From Xanthoparmelia taractica (lineage: Eukaryota > Ascomycota > Lecanoromycetes > Lecanorales > Parmeliaceae), in NCBI GenBank assembly GCA_033085395.1, contig JANQBS010000349.1, positions 1 through 36,429 of the forward strand: a stretch of DNA of 36,429 nt, read 5' to 3'. A model generated the notes under the pieces. The model searched no databases and was not told the origin of the DNA. It saw only the letters and a list, made by a program, of their open reading frames with translations. A program made the position numbers and the translations under genes. This document shows, piece by piece, positions 9,859 to 21,512 of the stretch (position 1 is its first letter; each line of letters begins with the position of its first letter).

Positions 9859-11853
9859 CTACAACGTATATATAAAATCCGGCCTCGTATCCCCCAACGC
9901 CTCGACCTCCTTCTCCGTCTTCCCCTCCGCCCAATAATCCCTCCCGCCAGCCCTCCTCTTTGCGTTCTCCCTTTTGAGTAAAAGATACTGCAGCACGCTG
10001 CCGCCGAACAGGAAGACGGTGAGGTATCCGAGGACGATGCGGTGGCCCTGGCGGTACAGGGGCGCGGTGTGGGCCTGGTAGATGTTGGAGGAGACGACGC
10101 CGTTGAGGTTGCCCCAGCCGATGACGAAGCCCATGGTGATGCCGCGCTTGTAGACGCCTTCGGTGTTGTTGGAGGTCCAGACGATGGTGTTGGCGATGCA
10201 GGGGTAGATGCCGAGGGCGCCGAGGAAGGTGCCGGCGTAGCGGACGCCGGGGGATGTTCTGATAGGGATGCTGGTGTTAGCTTGATGTTCCTAGGTTTCT
10301 TTAAGGGGCGGGGGCCGTGGAGGGGGCGGGTTAAGGGGAAGAAGAGGGGAACGCACCCGGCTAAGAGCATGGAGAAGCCGACCATGGCGAGCAAAGAGGT
10401 GAAGATGTTGCAGAGACCTCGTTGGCGAGTTCGATCAGCAATGTCTTTGCGCTGTCAGTAGATGTAGACTCTATCCAAGACTTGTCAAATATCAACTTAC
10501 AGCCGACAGTAATGGTCAATATAGCGGCAGCTGCGTAAGGAGGGACGGATAGTAGCTGCGCTTTCGTGGATTTGTAGCCGAGCGCGGCAATGATCGAGGG
10601 GAGGAAAAGGGAGAAGGCGTAAAGAGGAGTGTCAGCTAGAAAGACGTTTCTTAGTGTTACAGTCCACAAAGGAAGGATATTGGCCCTGTACCGCCCATGT
10701 AGATGGCTGCGGAAAGCCATGTCTTCCAATCTTTGACGGACGCCCAGAAATACTCCATCTTGAAAGATTCGTGCTCGGCTGAAGATTGTTGGTCTGCTTT
10801 CAGCCTTCGGATCACGCGCTGTCGATCGGCATCGGAGAGAAAGTTCGCCTCGTCTGGGAAATCGAAGACCATCCAGAAAGAAGCAATGCCAATCAGAACT
10901 GTCGCCAATCCTTCCAAGATGAAGATCCATGCCCAGCCCTGTTTGCCACCAACGCCGCCCATTTTGCCAATTGCGGCTGCGAGTAAGCCTCCGAATGATC
11001 CTGATACTGCAGCGGCGGAGAAGAAGATCGCTGATCGTATACCAAACTCCCCACGAGCGTACTGGTGTCCGAATTAGCTTCTAGAGAGGGCGCTTGAGGC
11101 CTCGAAGCTCTGGTTTTCTTACCCAACAGCTCAAGTAGTATTGCACGCCAGGAAAAAGCCCAGCTTCTGCTAGGCCTAGGAAGAATCGAGCAGTCATCAT
11201 GCCCTGAAAGTTCGATGTGAGGCCCATGGTAACCATACAGGTGCCCCAGAGCATCATGATAAGGGGTATAAAGACGCTGGGTCGTAGCCGCTTGAGCAGG
11301 ACATTTGTCAGAGGTTCAAAGAGGGAGTAAGAGACGAAGAAGATGGAAAGGCAGGCATTGTATTGGCCGCTAGTGATATTGAGGCTCTTTTGAAGACCTT
11401 CGAGCTTAGCGTTCCCAATATCTGACCACGGTGAGCACAGAACAGTCAATGGGATGCTGGCACTTACTGGATCGGTCCAGGAAGGAAATCAAATAGAGTA
11501 GGCAGAGCCAGGGGATCTGGTTCGATTTAGTAGTTGCTATCTCAGACATGGGTCCCCTATCAATAAAGGTGGCTCTTTTACCAGGCGGAAGTCGAGTTTC
11601 CGGAGGAGTTTACGGTCCTATTCGAGAAGGATTAGCCCATGGAAACTGATGATATGGAGGGGTGGGGAGAGGTGGGATGAATGCTACACACGATGGCGGC
11701 CCTCTCTTCCGGGCTGAGGTGTGCATCTGGATCAGGCGGGAGCTGGCCATGTCCGAGAGTCTCGATTTCACCTTGTTGTACGCCGACTTTCTTCTCATCA
11801 TATGAAGGGGAATGGCCGCTATCGCTGTCATTGTGTTCGGGGGGAGTCTTCAT
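9859..11853 (-). CDS. MFS permease, anion:cation symporter family (Dal5/Tna1-like)
   Basis: Eight exons: 11853-11692, 11617-11582, 11516-11468, 11421-11123, 11061-10692, 10635-10501, 10444-10357 and 10258-9859, giving 512 residues. All seven introns (46-98 bp) have GT donors and AG ends, and each join keeps family continuity, for example DRKLLRKLDFRL-IPWLCLLYL, LDRS/N-IGNAK, YLSCW-YARGEFGIRSA and MGA-DTPLYAFSLFLP. The protein has an acidic cytosolic N-terminus (about 1-65), then about 12 membrane segments; LDR-NIGNAKLEGL and RFFLGLAEAGLFPG are typical of the ACS family that takes up allantoate, nicotinate, pantothenate and similar organic anions. The substrate cannot be read from sequence. 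The 36-bp and 49-bp exons 2 and 3 are easily missed by gene finders. Plasma membrane location is inferred. Confidence 0.9.
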
Positions 11854-13538
11854 CTTGAATCTTGGACGTCGCAGGGCCGAATGATGGAGGATGGAGCGAA
11901 TTTATAGGTAAGATAGCCTGTACTGCTGAATTGCAGGGTTGGAGTGCGGCATTGAAGCCGGATAAGCTTAGGCAAAGTAGATATGAGCGTCATGATGGAC
12001 TGCCTGCCGCTTGTGGTATGCAGCCTTTGAATCCTTGTGCGGGCACGGCCAACAGCATGTCCTCCTGCTGTCGACCGTTCTGCCGTGTTCCCCGCCTTGC
12101 AGAGCACGCTAAGCCGAATCAAGCATAGTGCTCGGCAAAGCACGTGCAGTGATCTGCCGTGCTTTAGCGTGCGATTGTCCATGACCACGATCTACGACTA
12201 CCTGCCTCGAAAGACCTCTACACACAAGTCATCTTCACATGATGGATAATCATCGACTGGGTATTAACCCGCTGATTTCAGCTCTTCATGCCTCATCATG
12301 GATAAGAGAGACTGAATACCCATCCAACAGAGCTTGTCAAACAATACCTCAAGTGCTCACGTTTGCCAAGCGTAACGGTCAAGCAAGAGGAAACTACCCC
12401 AAGTGACCATCACCCATAGCGTTTGGGAACCCGCGTCAGCGGCCCTTGTCTGGGCCTAATAGACCTCTCAACTCGTCGACTCTCCTTTCCGCATATTAAT
12501 GGTGTTCGAAGCACAGCCTGTGCTCGGTACCAGAGTGAACAGCGATGGCTCAGTGATTTGCCCCACCATCTTTCACGATCTTCCCTTCACTGAATTTAGG
12601 GCCAAAATATGCAAAGGCATGGAGCCTTGTTTTCGGGGCTTCTGCTGGTCGACGCATGTCTGTCCGAGCAGCTTCTCCTACTAGTCTATGCCTATATGGG
12701 TTCTGCTACTCTTCCTTCCAATTCTCGTCTTAGCCTAGATGAGACAGGCGAGACCCTCCTCGCGCCGTCTATGTCCATGCAACCAAAGACAATGTTCAGT
12801 AAGTCATCAACACCATTCCTTGTGAAAGTGGACAGTGCAAGGAAGTTTCACCTATCTCTTCTGGTCTACCTTTGGTCTTACGTCGAAACTTTCCATATCC
12901 CCGAGCAGCTTAGAGGATGAAAAGCACCTTTTGCTCGGGCCTTTGAGTAATAAGTTGTCATTCGACTGGGTACCCTGCCCCCCACTCATGTCCATCTGAT
13001 GGCTTCGTCTCCCCTATGAGTACATCAAGACTGCTCCCACATCTCTCATTAACTCATACGTCACTATTGTCACCCTTTTACGCGATCCATCCCTCAACTC
13101 CTAGCTAACTACTCCATATCTATTCGACCTTGTTTACTTCGCTATCATTAGCAAAGGACGGCTTTAAACACTTATTTCCCCCTTGTATTTCACCTTTGTC
13201 ACTGAATTTTCCCCCAGTAGTGACTTCTAGTAGGCCTTGAGAGCTCACGGATCGTTCCTTTCTACCTCTCGAACCTTGATTTTTCCTTCCTTTTCCGTTG
13301 TCTAACCGCGCTTCTACCCTGTGAGTACCGCCTTCCACTCGGCAGTCACAATAAACTATTCGGTCAGTGCAACGAGTTTTCCCCTCAATTAATAATCAGT
13401 TTGTGCTTCATCCACTACAGCTGTCGCTTCATTTCGACTCCATTACCGACATCGCCCAGTGCCTATTGCCTCTCACCGGCTTGGAAAACAATTCATCTGG
13501 GGTTTAACCTTATCGTTGCTATTTAGTTTTCCCTCGCA
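11854..13538. other. Divergent intergenic region (MFS permease / RRM protein)
   Basis: 1.7 kb separates two divergent starts. The left part carries GATA cores (for example gataag near 11959 and 12301), compatible with nitrogen control of an allantoate-type permease but common by chance. The right part (about 13080-13538) is a long pyrimidine-rich leader of the RRM gene. A possible 5'-UTR intron at 13321-13420 has a GTGAGT donor and a CTACAG end. No coding sequence is supported; an open frame at 12609-12920 has no recognisable content. Confidence 0.5.
12104..12172. promoter_or_regulatory. Inverted repeat around a CACGTG box upstream of the MFS gene
   Basis: GCACGCTAA (12104-12112) and its exact reverse complement TTAGCGTGC (12164-12172) flank a 51-bp loop containing CACGTG (12141-12146). 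A direct repeat CTGCCGTG occurs at about 12080 and 12154. It lies about 250-320 bp upstream of the permease ATG. Regulatory meaning is inferred only. Confidence 0.3.
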
Positions 13539-15732
13539 ATGGGTGCAACCCTATCTCATCTTGGGCACGCACCACACCAGCAGTCTTACAATATGCGAGA
13601 TCCGCAGCAGCTTCACCAAGGCTGGGGACCAATTCCCATCTTCGGCAATGGAGATACAGCTTCATTCTCCGTTATAGAACTCTGTACTCGCCTTGTCGCC
13701 TTGGAGAAAGACCTCCAGATTTCCCGAGCGGATAATTCCAGTAAGGAGGCCGTCATTCAGTACCTTTTACAGTCCAGCGTTGGAAACGTGGGTATCAAGG
13801 AAACCACTGCACAGCTCAAGAGGCAGCTTCTAGCCCTGAAAACGACCGTTGATCGGACTAACGAAGAGAATGAAGAGATCATAGAGAAGCTGGGGAAAGC
13901 TGAAGAAGCTATTATTGCCCTTTCCACGCCTAGCGTTCCCACTTCAGGGCCTCAGTCAACATGCACAAGCTTCAGCAGTTGCACCAGTCCAGCAAAAAAT
14001 GGGGCAGAGACTAAGGATCTGATTGATCTGCTTGGTTCCAACCAGGGGTCCGACAGCGCAAAATTGACGGAAGACGATTACACTTTGCTAGATGAGGACT
14101 ACACCAACGAGCTAGACATTGAGGGAGTATCGCAGAGAGCTATGTTACATCGGGCTCAACATCAGTACTCTGTTTCCGAAATTGGAGGGTCCTCGTATCT
14201 TGTCCATTTCGCCGACAGCGATGAAGATGCTAAACCTCAGGATAATGCTCCGTTTTCAGTAAATGTATTGCGCCGAGAAGCCCTGTATTAGACTGATTAC
14301 TGATTGGATTTCTTTATAGAAGGTCCAAGTGTGTCGCGGATTGTCAGATTCTATCACAACACCACCACATCAGGACAACATTCGTGGCCTTTCCGAACCG
14401 TCCGATGACTCTTCTCCGGAGAGTTCGTCCCCCCGAAGTGGCCCAATTTCAACGGCGACATCCTTTAGTTCCACGAGCATTGAACTCTCGCCGCCCGACG
14501 ACGTACACTCCAGGGCCCACATCAAGGATCTCTCGCACCTGAATGCCTTGGCTTCCGACGGTAGCAACTTGGACATGTCTACCGCTATAGTCAGCAAATT
14601 GACCGACAAACTACCCAGCTTGGGCACGTACACTCAAGCCGAACCGTCTGGACCGACCTTACAAGCCTCTACAGAAGCTCAAGATTCGCAAACCTCTACT
14701 GGGGGCAATACCATTGAACCACGCTGGAGCCCTGAGAAAACCTTTCATTCTGCTCAAGATCGCGAGAATGCCGTCTGGATCAACAAACGCAGTGCTCAGG
14801 CTGGAGCAAGAGATATATACTATCCCGACTTCTTTAGGTATGGTATCCGCTATGTCCCCAAGGACTACGAGCAGAATATCTATCGTACTGTTGCGATCTC
14901 GGGACTCTCGCCATCCGTCACCATGGAAACCCTTCTGGAGAAAGTTCGAGGCGGAATGCTTGTCGACGCAAAGCTTCTCGATACAGCCAAAATCACCGGT
15001 AGCAATACGGCGTTAGTGACCTTCTTATACGAGCGTTCAGCCCTAGAATACGAGGATCATGCACAACAGCATCCCATAGCGTTCGGTAATGCTCTTGCTC
15101 GGATTGCTGTGGTTCCAACCCCAACTTGGCCTATGCCATTCTATCTTCGATCAGGCATTGAAGAATTAGGGCACACACGCTGCTTTGAGGTACACAATGT
15201 ACCTCGCGATATCTCCTTGCCGGCTGTGAGACAAGTGTTCACATCCTCACCTGTCATGAAATCAGACAGCCTCGAGTGCATGAGGCTGGGAGACGACGGT
15301 GTTCTGGAACTGCGCTTTTCGTCCATTAGAGCCGCCGCGTATAGCTCCGCCCTGTTCAGTAAGACATTTCGCTATCAGGGATGTACTGTCAAGTACGTCC
15401 CAGATCCGTGTGCTGAGCCTTTGGAAACTCTCTTAGACCGACCTACGTCTGAGACTGTTGAAGAAAACACCTCAGAATCTTCCTACAATTCCGATGCCAA
15501 GGCTGGTGCCGATGGTAATTTCGGTAGGCTCACCAAGGTCGACTGGGACGTCGGACCAGGGCTTCGTCGTGGTCGAGGGTTCAAGGACCAAACCAATACG
15601 ACCACCGATGCCATCAATGATCTGGCCAGCAGCGGCATCTTACCTAGCAGCGTCAACACTGGAGAAGCTCTTCGCCAAGAGACGGCGGCCTCAATAGCTT
15701 CTTTCGCCAGATCCTTTTTCCCTTCGAAATAG
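13539..15732 (+). CDS. RRM-type RNA-binding protein with N-terminal coiled coil
   Basis: Two exons, 13539-14258 and 14320-15732, joined across a 61-bp intron (GTAAAT donor, TACTGAT branch, TATAG end), give 710 residues. The ATG sits in CGCAATGGG, a good fungal start context. Residues about 50-130 are charged and helical (VALEKDLQ... LKRQLLALK... IIEKLGKAEEAI), a probable coiled coil. A long Ser/Thr/Pro-rich low-complexity part follows (about 130-385). Residues about 429-505 (TVAISGLSPSVTMETLLEKV, then ALVTFLYERSA) and about 526-600 (CFEVHNVPRDISLPAVRQVF, then VLELRFSSIRAA) each show an RRM-like beta-alpha-beta pattern, with weak RNP motifs. Likely role: cytoplasmic or nuclear mRNA binding; no specific orthologue is claimed. 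Confidence 0.8.
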
Positions 15733-16368
15733 CTTCCGCCTCTCCATTTCGGGCTCTTGCAGGGAAGATGTGGTTTCTCAAAGACGGAAACTTACGAACT
15801 ATGACATGCATTATACCCGCGAATCTATCTCGTTCGTATCGTTTGCCAGTATTCAATGGGCATGGTACCCATATTCTAAAACGTTATACTAGTATTTTGA
15901 TTCGAGCGCCGCTCATAAGTGAGGCGTGAGCCGATTTGAGGGTTCTCTTTGCATCTGTTCATACAGCTTTTGCCCTCTAGGCATCACATTCGTCGTGGCC
16001 CTATTCGTCTTCTTATCACATCGTACGGGGACGATACCTTCGGCTGGGCACGATATGGAGGCTTGAGGCCTTGAAGCGCTTGCTGGTATGGATCCTGAAG
16101 GCTTCTTTCGATGGCTACGAAACTGCATCATTGCAATGATAGACCGCTTTGCCATATCCACTTTCAATAAACAACATAAACTTTAGGTTCACGGCCCACG
16201 CTTTTGGACATGATACCAGTACAGCCTGGACGTGATCGTTCATGTAGAGGGGGTTGGTATTGCTCTCAATTCCCATATTTGGTTATATACCGAATGACGC
16301 CTAATCGCTACAAGTAACATACGTTTGACCATCCTCCATCCTCACCCCCAAAAAACTTAATTATGCAT
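15733..16368. other. Intergenic between convergent genes; one doubtful small ORF
   Basis: 3' regions of the RRM gene and Pam17. A minus-strand frame with a real ATG at 16155 runs to 15913 (80 codons: basic, starts MAKRSIIAMMQF). It has no recognised domain, no clear promoter and ordinary composition. I leave it as a possible small protein of unknown function rather than a called gene. Confidence 0.4.
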
Positions 16369-17191
16369 TCACAAAAAGTTCTGCCTCCGCTTGTTGAAGG
16401 CTCTCTGGTCCTTCAGCCAATTCCTGTACTCCTTCACGCTGCCAATCTTCTCGCCGTAGTAGTCTGGCACTGGATTCGCGGACGAGCCTCCGGACGGATC
16501 AACCCTGTGCTTCTTTATCCTCCTGTAGAAATCCACTTCTTTCTATTGCGCACACATGACGCGTCAGCACACGTCCCTTACTCAACCCCCCCTCCATCCC
16601 CGCCCACAAAAAAAAAAAAAAGAAAAAAAGAAAAAACAAACTCACCTCAGCAATCTGCCCCCCGACCCTCCGATGCACAACCCCAAACACCGCATTCCCC
16701 ACAAACGGCCCCAGCAACCACCCCACGCCCCCACTCCCCACCGTCATGAGCCCGAGCACGAGCACGGGGTCCAAGCCGAAGACGCTCATGCTTTCGAGGT
16801 TCAGGCGCGAGAGCAGCGTCATGCCGCCCGCTGTCGTGAGCAGGGAGCTCAGGAGGGAAGAGGCGAGGTTGTAGCGGCGGCGGGTCTTGCGGAGGCTGAG
16901 GTAGGCGTTCCAGGTTAGGGGTGTGAGGGTTGATGGGGCGGTGGATGTGGGAGGAGGTGTGGAAGTGGAAGTGGAAGTGGAAGTGGGGGTGGGAGAGGGA
17001 GAGGCGGTGGTGGATTCGTAGCGGATGAGTTTGTGGTGCGGAGGGGTCGTGGATGGTGGGCGGGTCGATGATTGGAAGAAGCGTCGCTGGGTTGGGTTTG
17101 ATGAGGTAGCGCAGCAGGGTGTGAGGAGTCTGAGTTGCGGTTTCAGGCTCGTGAGCGCGGTGCGCAGGGGGAGGGTGTGAGGGGTAAGCAT
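16369..17191 (-). CDS. PAM17: Pam17, presequence translocase-associated motor subunit
   Basis: Two exons, 17191-16646 and 16542-16369, give 239 residues. The join IAE-KEVDFYRRIKK continues the family sequence through DPSGGSSANPVPDYYGEKIGS to the end. The ATG at 17191 replaces a GTG-initiated longer frame. An Arg/Ser/Thr-rich presequence (about 1-45, QRRFF near 36-39) targets mitochondria. A Ser/Thr/Pro linker (about 60-92) is coded by a ggaagt microsatellite. The conserved part begins TWNAYLSLRKTRRRYNL (about 93) with two membrane segments (about 108-126 and 140-160; GLDPVLVLGL, GWLLGPFVGNAVF). Pam17 sits in the inner membrane with TIM23 and helps organise the Hsp70 import motor. The 103-bp intron holds a long A/T homopolymer (about 16608-16637), a risk for assembly and gene calling. 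Confidence 0.92.
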
Positions 17192-17853
17192 GTTGAGGGT
17201 ATTTGCTGTGGTGGTGTTGGCGAGGTATACTTGTATTTGCGTCACCGCGTGCACACGGGCTTTGGAACTTTGGGAGATAGGTATGTAAGGCTGTTAGCGC
17301 CGTTCGCGCCGTTGGCGGCTATATATGTCTTGGCACGCTTGGCTAATGGCTGTGCTTAGCCGATTTGGAAGATTGGTAAGATGAACCACAAGATTCAGGC
17401 ACATTTCCAGGAATAAATCACGTTGGTCAGTGACCGGCGCCCGATTATGCGAGGAACTTACGGTCAATGGCTTAGAATCCTTTCAAAGCAATCCTTCCAG
17501 ACCATTTATTAACTTTGCTTGAAAGGGTAATAATCATTCACTATCTCATACCATTACCTCTGTGGTATCAAGGCAGGCAATCTTCTCCGCTCCGCTGAAC
17601 ACTGGTTACTTTCTACCGTAAAACAAACATGTCCGAAGTAAGAACCCACGACGAAGTGACGCTCGTGCACCCTGGTTCCCTCATTGAACGCCGAAGCTCA
17701 TGGCTTGAGGAAGGGGTGCCGTCTACTTGTTGCCAATTCCAGCTCACAGACCATAGCCACGAAACGTGAAGGTTACAGCAGCATCGACAAAACAGCATGA
17801 GCCATCTCAAGAGATTGAGACACAGGTAGCTCGAACCTGCTGGCATTCATTCT
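17192..17853. other. Intergenic between two minus-strand genes
   Basis: Promoter side of Pam17 (left part) and 3' side of the securin-like gene (right part). Short open frames on both strands lack support. I see no repeat or RNA gene. Confidence 0.5.
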
Positions 17854-19329
17854 TCAGAATGTCAACTGAAAATCCTGCTCCGCTTCCTCTCTCAGCAGCG
17901 TGTTCAACCCATCCGGATGATCGCCCGCAAAAATCTCCTCCAAACTTGGCCCTTTATCCTCGTCAAAGCACCCTGCAGCCCTGCAGTGAGCCGGCATCTC
18001 GCCATATCGTCCAATGTAATCTGCTGGTGCCAACGAAGTATCATGGATCTCATCTGAGCCGGTCTTGGCATCTTTCTTTGGCAAAACAGCCTTTCGGAGC
18101 GTGGCAGAAGCAGCGCGGCCTTTAGAGTAGCCCATTGTTGTTTTAGAGGCTGCTACTGCGGCGTTGTGACGCATCTGTGAGGGATTCGTTGGCGCAGGCG
18201 TCTTCTTAGGTCGGGAAACGAGGGAGGTGGTGAGACGAGGTTTAGCAGGTGCATTATTTGGTTTTGTAGACGTCTTCAGAGCAGGACCAGATTGCTTAGG
18301 TAGAGAAAGTGAGGCTGCTGCGACTTTGGATTTGATGGTAGATGGTCCGTCTGACGGAAGTGATTTCTTGGTAATTGGCGCAGTCTCCGCATCAATTGCT
18401 GCGATGGTCTTCTGATACTGCTCTTCTGCTGCTTTCCTTGCCTCGACTGTATCTTTGCATATTTCCGTTGGACATTCTGGATAGTGTGTGCATGGAATTG
18501 GCGAGCTGTCAATATCTCTTTGCATGAGAGCGTCACTTTTCCGATCCGCTATGTCATAGATCCTTTGCAGGCGTTGTTCCTCTCGCTCCGCATGGCTTAG
18601 TCCATCAGGCCCTTCCTTATTCATGAAATGGCTCCAGACCCCTCTCATTCTATTTTCTCCTTCGAACATGGAGAGGTTGAGTTCAACGTGGTCATCTGGA
18701 TAGTCTGGTAGATCTACAGCTGATCAGTACCGCCCTCACATGGTTCTGAGCAACATGCCAACCTTTAGCTCTCGGTGGCATGTACTCGATCTCCCTTTCT
18801 TCTAGTACGTCCTTGTCACCCAGGACCTCCAACTTTGTCATTTCAGCATGGGAAACCTTTGGCTTTGCCTTTCGCGCCGACACACTCTTCTGATTCGTCT
18901 TGCCCAAATCATTGTCAGCTGGCGGTGGAGCGGGCGTCTGAAAGGCTTTGGCTTTTGCGTTGGTTGTCTTCATGCCTAAAGGCGCTCGGTTTCTCGGCGC
19001 TGCATCACGTACACGTTAGCTTAACGGTGTGGCCAACACTTACAGTAATTCATACCCATCGGTGTAACGAATGCATTCATATCGCCCATGCCTCCCTTCG
19101 CACCAAGGATCATGTTCTCATTGCCCTTGCCATGGGTCTTAAGTCCTCCCTTTCCCCCACCAAGTCCACCAGCATTATTTTCATCGTTTAATGGAAGCTT
19201 GAAGGGTGTTTTGTGAGCTTTGCCAGGAGTCTTTGGCGCAAGCTGTCTGGTTCCTTGATTGAGCGGCTTTGAAGCCGCTGCTGCTTGATGACCATGAACG
19301 AGATTTTCTTGATCTCGCGCCGCAAGCAT
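17854..19329 (-). CDS. Putative securin (Cut2/Pds1-like) or other conserved fungal APC/C-type substrate
   Basis: Three exons: 19329-19044, 18999-18763 and 18713-17854, giving 460 residues, with 44- and 49-bp introns (GTAAGT and GTTGGC donors). The first join creates RNRAPLGMKTTN: a destruction-box core RxxL at 100-103. The N-terminus (RDQENL at 5-10, NEN near 70-72) is KEN-box-like but lacks an exact KEN. An acidic EIEYMPP motif (165-171), followed by DLPDYPDD, resembles the separase-interacting region I remember from fission-yeast Cut2; this memory is unverified. The rest is basic and disordered until a Cys/His cluster (CTHYPECPTEIC) and an acidic C-terminus. Securins hold separase inactive until anaphase and are degraded by the APC/C. 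I start at the ATG at 19329 because the upstream in-frame start is TTG. Confidence 0.55.
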
Positions 19330-19649
19330 GTTGGTTGTAGTAGATATCGCTGAGTCGTGTGCCTCAAAGCCTGAGTTACTGATGTTTTGCCATAAGTCCT
19401 GCGCCAAGTCTGCAAGGATATGTATTCTTGCTGTGTTTACTTTTCCATGTTGCCGTTGGCGACTGAAACGCGGCTAAGAGCCGAGCCTAGACGCTTGCGG
19501 CGTGGATCTTTATCATTCAGGTCAGGTCCCCCGTAAGACTTCCTAAACATCAATACATTGAATCCTCTCTGAAAACTCTCGAGAATCCGAACCTCTTGCT
19601 AGTAAACTACACTGCGGGCTCGGCTCTAGTCTCACAAAAAATCACCATC
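19330..19649. promoter_or_regulatory. Bidirectional promoter region, securin-like gene / tropomyosin
   Basis: Only 320 bp separate the two divergent ATGs. An alternative start (atggaa at about 19451) upstream of the securin-like gene does not join in phase with it. The tropomyosin leader ends ...atcaccatcATG, a good fungal start context. Shared regulation is inferred from spacing alone. Confidence 0.5.
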
Positions 19650-20340
19650 ATGTCTCTCGAACAAATCAGACAGGTACGAAACGCACTTTCCCCACCTTCC
19701 CGCACCGTTTCGCCTCGAAGCCAACAAATGCTTCTGATCACCTCGTGACTAAATCTTTGCATGTGAGATGTTGTCGTAGCTACAAGGCTAACGTTTACCC
19801 CAGAAAATGAGCAGCCTTCGCGTGCAGCAAGAAGAGACCCAGTCCAAGTATGAAGAGCTCCAAGGCAAGGTCAAGACGCTGGAGCAGGAGAACCTCGCAA
19901 AGGAGCAAGAGATCACCTCATTATCACACAAGAACCAGCTGTTGGAGGCCGAGGTGGACAAGCTAGAAGCTGGCATCAAGGAAGCCAAAGCGGCTGCGGA
20001 GGAGAGCGGCCAGCACGGCACACAGAATGAGAGTTTACAGAGGAGGCTCCAGCTGTTAGAAGAGGAAGCGGAGGAGTCGGATAAGAACATTAGGGAGACA
20101 AATGAGAAGTATGACCAGGATCCTCGCGTTGCTGCCAGCGCCAGAGAAACTTGAAGCTAACATCCCCTTTTTTGCAGGCTACGTCAAACCGACGTCAAGG
20201 CCGGCCACTACGAGCGCAAAGTTCAGGCTCTCGAGGCGAGCCGTGATCAGTGGGAGGAGAAGTATGAGGAGATGGCCCAGAAGTACAACACGGTCAAGAA
20301 GGAACTGGAGGACTTCCAGCTCGAGATTGGGAACATCTGA
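19650..20340 (+). CDS. TPM1: Tropomyosin
   Basis: Three exons: 19650-19673, 19804-20108 and 20178-20340, giving 163 residues, close to the usual ~161 of fungal tropomyosins. Introns are 130 bp (GTACGA donor, GCTAACG branch) and 69 bp (GTATGA donor, GCTAAC branch). Exon 1 codes only eight residues (MSLEQIRQ). The protein is an uninterrupted coiled coil with heptad spacing (KVKTLEQENLAKEQEITSL, QRRLQLLEEEAEES, KVQALEASRDQWEEKYEEM) and ends IGNI, typical of the family. Tropomyosin dimers polymerise along actin filaments and stabilise actin cables and the contractile ring. N-terminal acetylation after Met removal is possible but cannot be read here. Confidence 0.93.
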
Positions 20341-20585
20341 GCGATTGGAGTATTGCACTTAAGCGTTGCATTTGGGCGTTGCTGCGATGCTGCTATCCTG
20401 ATCCGAGACGGGAGAGCACTGGGCTTGCGAGCTGTACCTCGATTAGATGTTAGGCGGTAGACATACTTGCGTCTTCTGTGGTAGAGACTATTTCCTCAAG
20501 AGATGATCATGCTAATAATGATTTCATGTATTGCTACTGTTCAGTGGGTATCATGAAACTCGACTACCAGATATCCTCATGCTGA

Positions 20586-21346
20586 TCATTCCTTTCTGGC
20601 CCTTGCTTTTGCTTTATTTCCCAACCTTTCCTTGTATCTTGTGGCCTTCCTTTCGGCTTTTGTTTCATAGCGAAATTTCTTTTTTCTCTTCTTAGGGCCA
20701 TTTGGGGGTTCTTTAGTCCATACCCGCTTGCCCTTCTCGGAGCCTGTTCTTCCTGGCAATGCCGTATTCTTCTGGGGTTCTACGTCTGGTCTTTCGGTAT
20801 CTGACACCTCGTTTTCACTTTCGTCACCTTGTGTTGCCTTCCGAAGGCCTTCCTTCGAGACGTCTACAGCCTCGACTGTGACAGTTGTAAACCTATCCTC
20901 GTCCGCATACTCGGCCTCATGATCCACAAGAGGGTCATGGTTTTCTTTTATACCATCCCATGGCTCCTCTTGATCCTCATATTCCTGCTCGCTAGGATCT
21001 GAAGCTACATTTGCGTCCCTAATCATAAAATTCACCTCTGCCACATGCTTCTCCAGGTCTGCTTTCCGTTCTTCCCGTAACTGTGACCTCCCAGTCAGGA
21101 CTACAGACAAAGCATAGAGAGATTGAAACGTACAATCTTCCTAGCAGCAAGCTTGTCCTCGCGCTCTTTCTTGGCAGCTTCCTCCTTAGCATGCTTTATC
21201 CGCTGTAGCTTCCGCTTGTGGAATCCAGTCAGGTAGTCTTCTCGTGCACTAAAGTCGAAGGAGATCTCTTCGATTGCTGATACTAGTTTCCGTTTCTTCC
21301 TTGGTGCTGTAACTGCCTGAACGGCTTTACGCTTGCCCAGCATCAT
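20586..21346 (-). CDS. RRP17: Rrp17/Nop25 family ribosomal RNA processing protein
   Basis: Two exons, 21346-21134 and 21080-20586, give 235 residues. The 53-bp intron has a GTACGT donor, CCTGAC branch and CACAG end; two nearer AG sites put the frame wrong. The join gives LAARKI-LREERKADLEKHVAEVN, the hallmark of the Nop25 domain (about 20-95: ISFDFSAREDYLTGFHKRK, then a highly charged helix). An acidic middle section and a lysine/arginine-rich tail with nuclear-signal-like KKRKKKFRY follow. The family acts in the nucleolus as a 5'-end exonuclease for large-subunit rRNA precursors. A TTG-initiated longer frame was rejected in favour of the tandem ATGs at 21346 and 21343. Confidence 0.88.
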
Positions 21347-21512
21347 ACTAAAAGTTGGACGATGCTTGACAATGTTGCTGCAGGCTAGAGCAGAAATCCT
21401 CTGGTGCTGGAGCACCAATGCGCCGTAAAACGTTTCCCCTAGCGCCGAAGTTTCGCCGCATCGCAGGCTTCAAGAAGCATCACCACATCACTTGGAAACG
21501 CAAACACAAGCA
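21347..21512. promoter_or_regulatory. Very short divergent promoter, Rrp17 / Big1
   Basis: Only 166 bp separate the ATGs of two divergent genes, so both core promoters and leaders must fit in it. No TATA box is seen. Confidence 0.5.
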
